DNA from: Corynebacterium mendelii
GTDB lineage: Bacteria > Actinomycetota > Actinomycetes > Mycobacteriales > Mycobacteriaceae
Assembly (NCBI RefSeq): GCF_017307055.1
Contig: NZ_JAFLEQ010000017.1
Span: forward strand, 297,290-354,392
Reading direction: 5' to 3'
Length of the DNA: 57,103 nucleotides
Below the pieces are notes generated by a model, which saw nothing but the letters and a program-made list of their open reading frames with translations, had not been told where the DNA came from and did not search any database. Numbering within the stretch: the first letter of the stretch is position 1; the number at the start of each line of letters is the position of its first letter. This document shows, piece by piece, positions 53,699 to 57,103 of this stretch. A program made the translations under genes and the position numbers.

Positions 53699-53929
53699 AA
53701 TGACACCCCCGGACAACAGCAGCGGGATGCTCCGCCCCACAGCACAGTGGTGTGGGAGAGACGACAAAGCAGATGCCACTGCGCCAGGTGCTGGTACGGA
53801 AAATCGGCGCGCCTGACGGGAACGGTCGGCATCAGCGCAGCCGGGATCACGGCACCGCCGTCCTGCCGTTCAACCGGAGGCAGACGGCCAGTGGTGTTGT
53901 GCATGACGCAGTCTTCACACAGCCTGGCC

Positions 53930-55466
53930 TGCGGGAAAGAACCAAGGCCGGCCGAGATACCACTCACTGCGGCTCCTTTTCCAAAAGCGTGGTCCAACCG
54001 GATGTTCCGGTCCGCGATCACGTCATCGAAAAACAGGGTCTCACGCCCCTCCTGCCGGGTGTCTTCGGCCTGCTTGACGGTAATCCCACCGGCATCCCCG
54101 TTGTCCCGTGCCGTGTAGTAGACACCGACATCCTGCGGATTAATCCGCGGGATGTCCATCTGCAGCTGTTCCCCCAGCATGTTCACGGCAGCAACCGGTT
54201 CGGTGCCATCCGGGCCGCCAACACCGTGGTCATGGTTGACCGTCGCAATACCCAGCTCCCTGACGATGTAGTCGCTGTGGGTTGTTATCACCACCCGCAT
54301 CCCCAGGTTGACCAGTTTCACCAGATACCGTGCCAGCCTGACCTGGTTTCTGGGATGCAGATTCAGCTCCGGCTCATCGATAATGATTGTCGAAGGCACA
54401 TCAGCTTCCCATGTGATGAAGAAAAGCAGATCGCACAACGCCCTTGCCGTCGATGATGTTTGCCGTACCGGCAGCTCTATCGCGGAATCTGCGGGCCGGT
54501 ATATCGGCCCCTCGTCCGTGATCAACACCTTGTCCTTCAACGATGTTCTCCAGGTCACTGACCACATCGGGGTGCTGCCGGGCGATGGGCGACACAGGTG
54601 ACCGGCAGCTGGCCGAGTTGCTGTCACGGGAGATGTTGTCCGGCCCCGCCTGCGGGTATCCCTTGAAAGCCCGCTGCCGGGCATCGGCGGAAGTCCGGCA
54701 TCTTCGGCCATCTGCCGCGCACGCCCGGAAAGGGAACGCGGAAAACACAGTTGTCAGGGTTTGGTGGAAAAGACGGATACTTGTTCTTTCCGCGGTACTG
54801 ACACGAATTCATCCGAACAAGCTGCGCTGAACACCCTGGAGATAAAAAACCTGCGGGGCAATTTTTCCGACAATGCCCGACGTCTGTGCGCAGTGTTTTT
54901 CCCTGTCGCGACCATCCACGCCGAGAAGTGACGGACACAAATAGGTGACACTGTCCCGGTCAACGGTGACTCCCCCGGGGCATACCACATTCGATCCCCT
55001 GACCCATTGCGCTGGCACTGCCCGGCAACCGGGTGCCGGACATCGCTGAATTGAGTGTGCTGTCCGTGTCAGCGGCCACGATCGGATGACGAACCAAAAA
55101 ACCTCGGCGGCGCTGCTGTTGCCTGCCCGGCGGATATTCCGGTTTTGCCCATCACCAGGTCGGTGTGCTGCGCCACGGGGATGGTGGAAGGGCCTGCTTC
55201 GCGTGGAGCCTGCAGCAACCGGTTGTCTTGCACCACACTGTTTTCTCTGGGCAGATGCCCGGGTAGCGGCACAGTTGCCGTTTTCACCGGATACCAGGGC
55301 ATGTGGGCGATACAAGGTTGTGCCGGTGTTGTTGTCACCGCACAGCACCGGCAACGGCTTGACGCCGACACCGGCATGGCTGACGGAACCCACATTTTTC
55401 CCGCTGAACGACAACGTGGTTTTCCCCACCGGGAAATCCTCGCACACGGTGCGCAAACCATAGCTT
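53930..55466 (-). pseudogene. Decayed AAA/OLD-type ATPase gene
   Basis: Starting MKLWF near 55466, then in another frame DFPVGKTTLSFSGKN and VKPLPVLCGDNNTGTTLY: a Walker A loop lacking its lysine codon. After a degraded middle, a good frame (to 54711-53930) has DKVLITDEGPIYRPADSAIELP, TIIIDEPELNLHPRNQVRLARYL (Walker B) and VVITTHSDYIVRELG (sensor/H-loop). These match AAA_15/OLD-like ATPases of defence or repair systems. At least three frameshifts or deletions and the missing Lys mean it cannot work. The exact 3' end is unclear. Confidence 0.6.
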
Positions 55467-55616
55467 CATGGCGCCTTTATTTTCCCCAGCTCCCCTCCGG
55501 CAGGCTCCGGATACGACGACGGCCTGGGGATGCACCGCTGGTTCAGCTGGTTCAACCACGCACAAGCCCGGGGAAGAATCATCTTCCCCGGGCCATCGGG
55601 TTATCCGGGTCGCCTG

Positions 55617-56615
55617 TCAGCCCTGCGGTATCGGCGGAACAGAGGTCACTGTCCCGGAACCGGCGGCCGGATCCGTGCCAGCAGGTGGGGCGGCAGGTTC
55701 CGCCGGAGCCTGGTTGATCAGGTTGTTGGTCCAGCGCACCAGCCACTCGGGTGTTGTTTCGGTGCCGAAGACCGCCATATTGCCGGCGTATTGGGCGTGC
55801 ACACCATTGTGGTCGATCAAATTGCGGGCACGCTCCAGGGCGTCGGTGACATCGATGGGGGCGGCACAGATATGGTCGCCGGGGGCACAGATTTCCACTG
55901 TCCGGTCATCCAGAGCACCGAAACCGCCGGGACGGGGCCCGCGCATGGTGGCCCCGGGCATGACCAGCTGGACGGCCGCGTTGAGGGGTTTGAGCGATAT
56001 CTCCGCGCCGACTCCGGGCACCGGGGTGCCCACCGACTGGCCGACGCCCGCTTCGCGGCGGCCGTCGGCCACCAGCGCCACCCCACGGACCCGCTCCGCG
56101 TCAACCGCCCCGATACCGGTGCCGATCTGGTTGGCGGTATCGCCGACAATGATCGCGCCCTGGGAAAAACCGATCATGATGAAATCGGTCAGGGGGCAGT
56201 CGCCGTGGGTTTTTTTCAGCTCCTCATCCAGCCGGGTGATGCCCTCATTGCGGGAATCGTCGTAGCTCATCTCATCCATCGAGCCGGCATTTTTGAACTG
56301 GGCCGTATACGGCAGGGTCCACACTTTGACTTTGTCCGCCGGGTACTGGTCCTGCAGGGGCCGGGTGACATTGAGCAGCAGCGCATTCGGGTTGGCGGTC
56401 GGGTTGACCGGATCGTCGACGGCACTGGATTCCCAGGTGCCGGGGGCGGCAATGACCTCCACATCGGGGCACCAGTCGGGTTGGACCGGGCCGGTGGGCT
56501 GCGCGTCAGGCGGCGGGGTGTCGACGGTGTCCCGGCCGCCCAGCCAGGTGAGCACACCGAAGCCGATGAAGCCGACAACAATCAGCGCTAGAAGGACAGT
56601 GAGGATCTTTTTCAT
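55617..56615 (-). CDS. Cutinase-like envelope serine hydrolase (Rv3802c/Culp6 type)
   Basis: A 332-residue protein with an N-terminal anchor (ILTVLLALIVVGFIGFGVLTW) and a cutinase-type alpha/beta-hydrolase domain. The nucleophile is the Ser in FIMIGFSQGAIIVGD; the Asp and His lie around APGDHICAAP and HNGVHAQYAGN, as in cutinases. A Pro/Ala/Gly-rich tail follows. In M. tuberculosis the homologue Rv3802c, beside fadD32, is an essential envelope phospholipase/thioesterase tied to mycolate balance. Here the gene is 11.3 kb from fadD32. ATG 56615 overlaps the upstream gene's stop by 4 nt (ATGA). Confidence 0.88.
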   Translation of the reverse strand: MKKILTVLLALIVVGFIGFGVLTWLGGRDTVDTPPPDAQPTGPVQPDWCPDVEVIAAPGTWESSAVDDPVNPTANPNALLLNVTRPLQDQYPADKVKVWTLPYTAQFKNAGSMDEMSYDDSRNEGITRLDEELKKTHGDCPLTDFIMIGFSQGAIIVGDTANQIGTGIGAVDAERVRGVALVADGRREAGVGQSVGTPVPGVGAEISLKPLNAAVQLVMPGATMRGPRPGGFGALDDRTVEICAPGDHICAAPIDVTDALERARNLIDHNGVHAQYAGNMAVFGTETTPEWLVRWTNNLINQAPAEPAAPPAGTDPAAGSGTVTSVPPIPQG

Positions 56616-57103
56616 GGGGTCCGACAGTACGCGGCTTGCGCGGCTGAGGCGATCGCGTTGGCGGTTTCTTCCGCACCGAGCCGGGTGCGCTGCTGTTCCA
56701 CCAGCTGTCCCGCCACCGCGGGCAGGGTGACATCCAGCTCGCCGGCGGCCCGGGTGCGGCATACCTCCACCCCGGCGCCGATGAGCTGGTCCTCAATATC
56801 GTCGACGGTGATTCCGGCGCCGGTCAGTGCCTTCAGATAGGTGCGGTCACTGTCGGTGTGGCTGGACTCGAAGGTGGGGATGGCGGTGATTTCTTTCGCC
56901 CCCTGGTCCTCGATGCCGTAGTCGGCGGGTTTTTTGACTTTCGCCGCAGCAGGCACAGACTCATCCGTATCACCGCCTGCCGGGGTGGTGGCTGTTGCCG
57001 ACAGTGATTCCCGCGGCAGCGGCGCAATGGAGGTTGCGGTGGCCTCATCGGTGGTGGTCGCCGAATCCCCGCAGCCGGTCAACGCCACCAGTGCCGCGGT
57101 GGC
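56612..57103 (-). CDS. DUF732-type lipoprotein (5' end outside window)
   Basis: At least 163 residues, open to the window edge. The visible start is the end of a lipoprotein signal (ALVALTGC), a Thr/Ala-rich linker, then a DUF732-like domain: TYLKALTGAGITVDDIEDQLIGAGVEVCRTRAAG and ...ANAIASAAQAAYC, with the typical two cysteines. The function of the family is unknown. Its stop overlaps the cutinase start (ATGA), so the two are co-translated, as in the equivalent corynebacterial locus. Confidence 0.85.
   Translation of the reverse strand, partial: ATAALVALTGCGDSATTTDEATATSIAPLPRESLSATATTPAGGDTDESVPAAAKVKKPADYGIEDQGAKEITAIPTFESSHTDSDRTYLKALTGAGITVDDIEDQLIGAGVEVCRTRAAGELDVTLPAVAGQLVEQQRTRLGAEETANAIASAAQAAYCRTP

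Noticed and set aside
1..57103. tRNA, rRNA or an integrase attachment site
   Set aside because: No cloverleaf, rRNA stretch or direct-repeat pair bordering the island was recognised by eye; small ones could be missed.

Overview
This window comes from a high-GC, mycolic-acid-making actinobacterium, most probably a Corynebacterium. It carries the mycolate condensation genes (an acyl-CoA carboxylase beta subunit of the AccD3/AccD4 type, pks13 and two tandem fadD32-type acyl-AMP ligases), a CmpL/MmpL mycolate exporter and a cutinase-like protein of the Rv3802c type. The order trmB - NYN protein - cmpL1 - flippase-like protein - DUF3054, convergent with accD3 - pks13 - fadD32 - cutinase - DUF732, is the corynebacterial/mycobacterial mycolate neighbourhood as I know it, but here it is split by large blocks of other DNA.

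Layout. (1) 1-4345, minus strand: a sugar ABC operon (lipoprotein binding protein, two permeases) leading into a GH42 beta-galactosidase cut by the window edge; no ATPase is encoded, so a shared MsiK/MalK-type ATPase is inferred. (2) 4690-12011, plus strand: an attenuator-like element, trmB, an NYN-domain protein, cmpL1, a translationally coupled flippase-like membrane protein, a small hypothetical ORF, a frameshifted membrane-protein pseudogene and a DUF3054 gene. (3) 12122-16336: a broken NmrA-like gene and a YPDG/Rib-like repeat surface protein. (4) 17052-18596: accD3. (5) 19104-34116: selO and a 4,349-residue cell-wall protein with an SdrD_B-like domain, 24 DUF11-type repeats and an LAVTG sorting signal. 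(6) 35152-44277: pks13 and two fadD32 paralogues. (7) 44700-49000: a graveyard of mobile DNA (IS110 transposase remnant, a lipoprotein, a KfrA-like protein, a broken plasmid repA). (8) 49282-52631: a FecBCD-type siderophore/cobalamin/haem ABC transporter. (9) 52994-57103: an unrecognised 234-residue protein, a decayed AAA ATPase, then the cutinase-like gene and the DUF732 lipoprotein where the mycolate order resumes.

How the genes work together: FadD32 activates the meromycolic acyl chain and loads it on Pks13; the AccD3 carboxylase supplies the carboxylated acyl-CoA; Pks13 condenses the two; CmpL1 exports the trehalose-linked product; and the cutinase-like protein acts on envelope lipids. 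The two wall proteins would decorate the resulting envelope.

The points most worth a second look are the strictly alternating A/B repeat architecture and paired cysteines of the giant protein, a near-identical GC hairpin lying about 50 nt behind both ABC binding-protein genes, the mutually exclusive stems with a U-run ahead of trmB, and a structured inverted repeat just ahead of the IS110 remnant. All functional calls rest on reading the sequence and on family knowledge; no database search was run.
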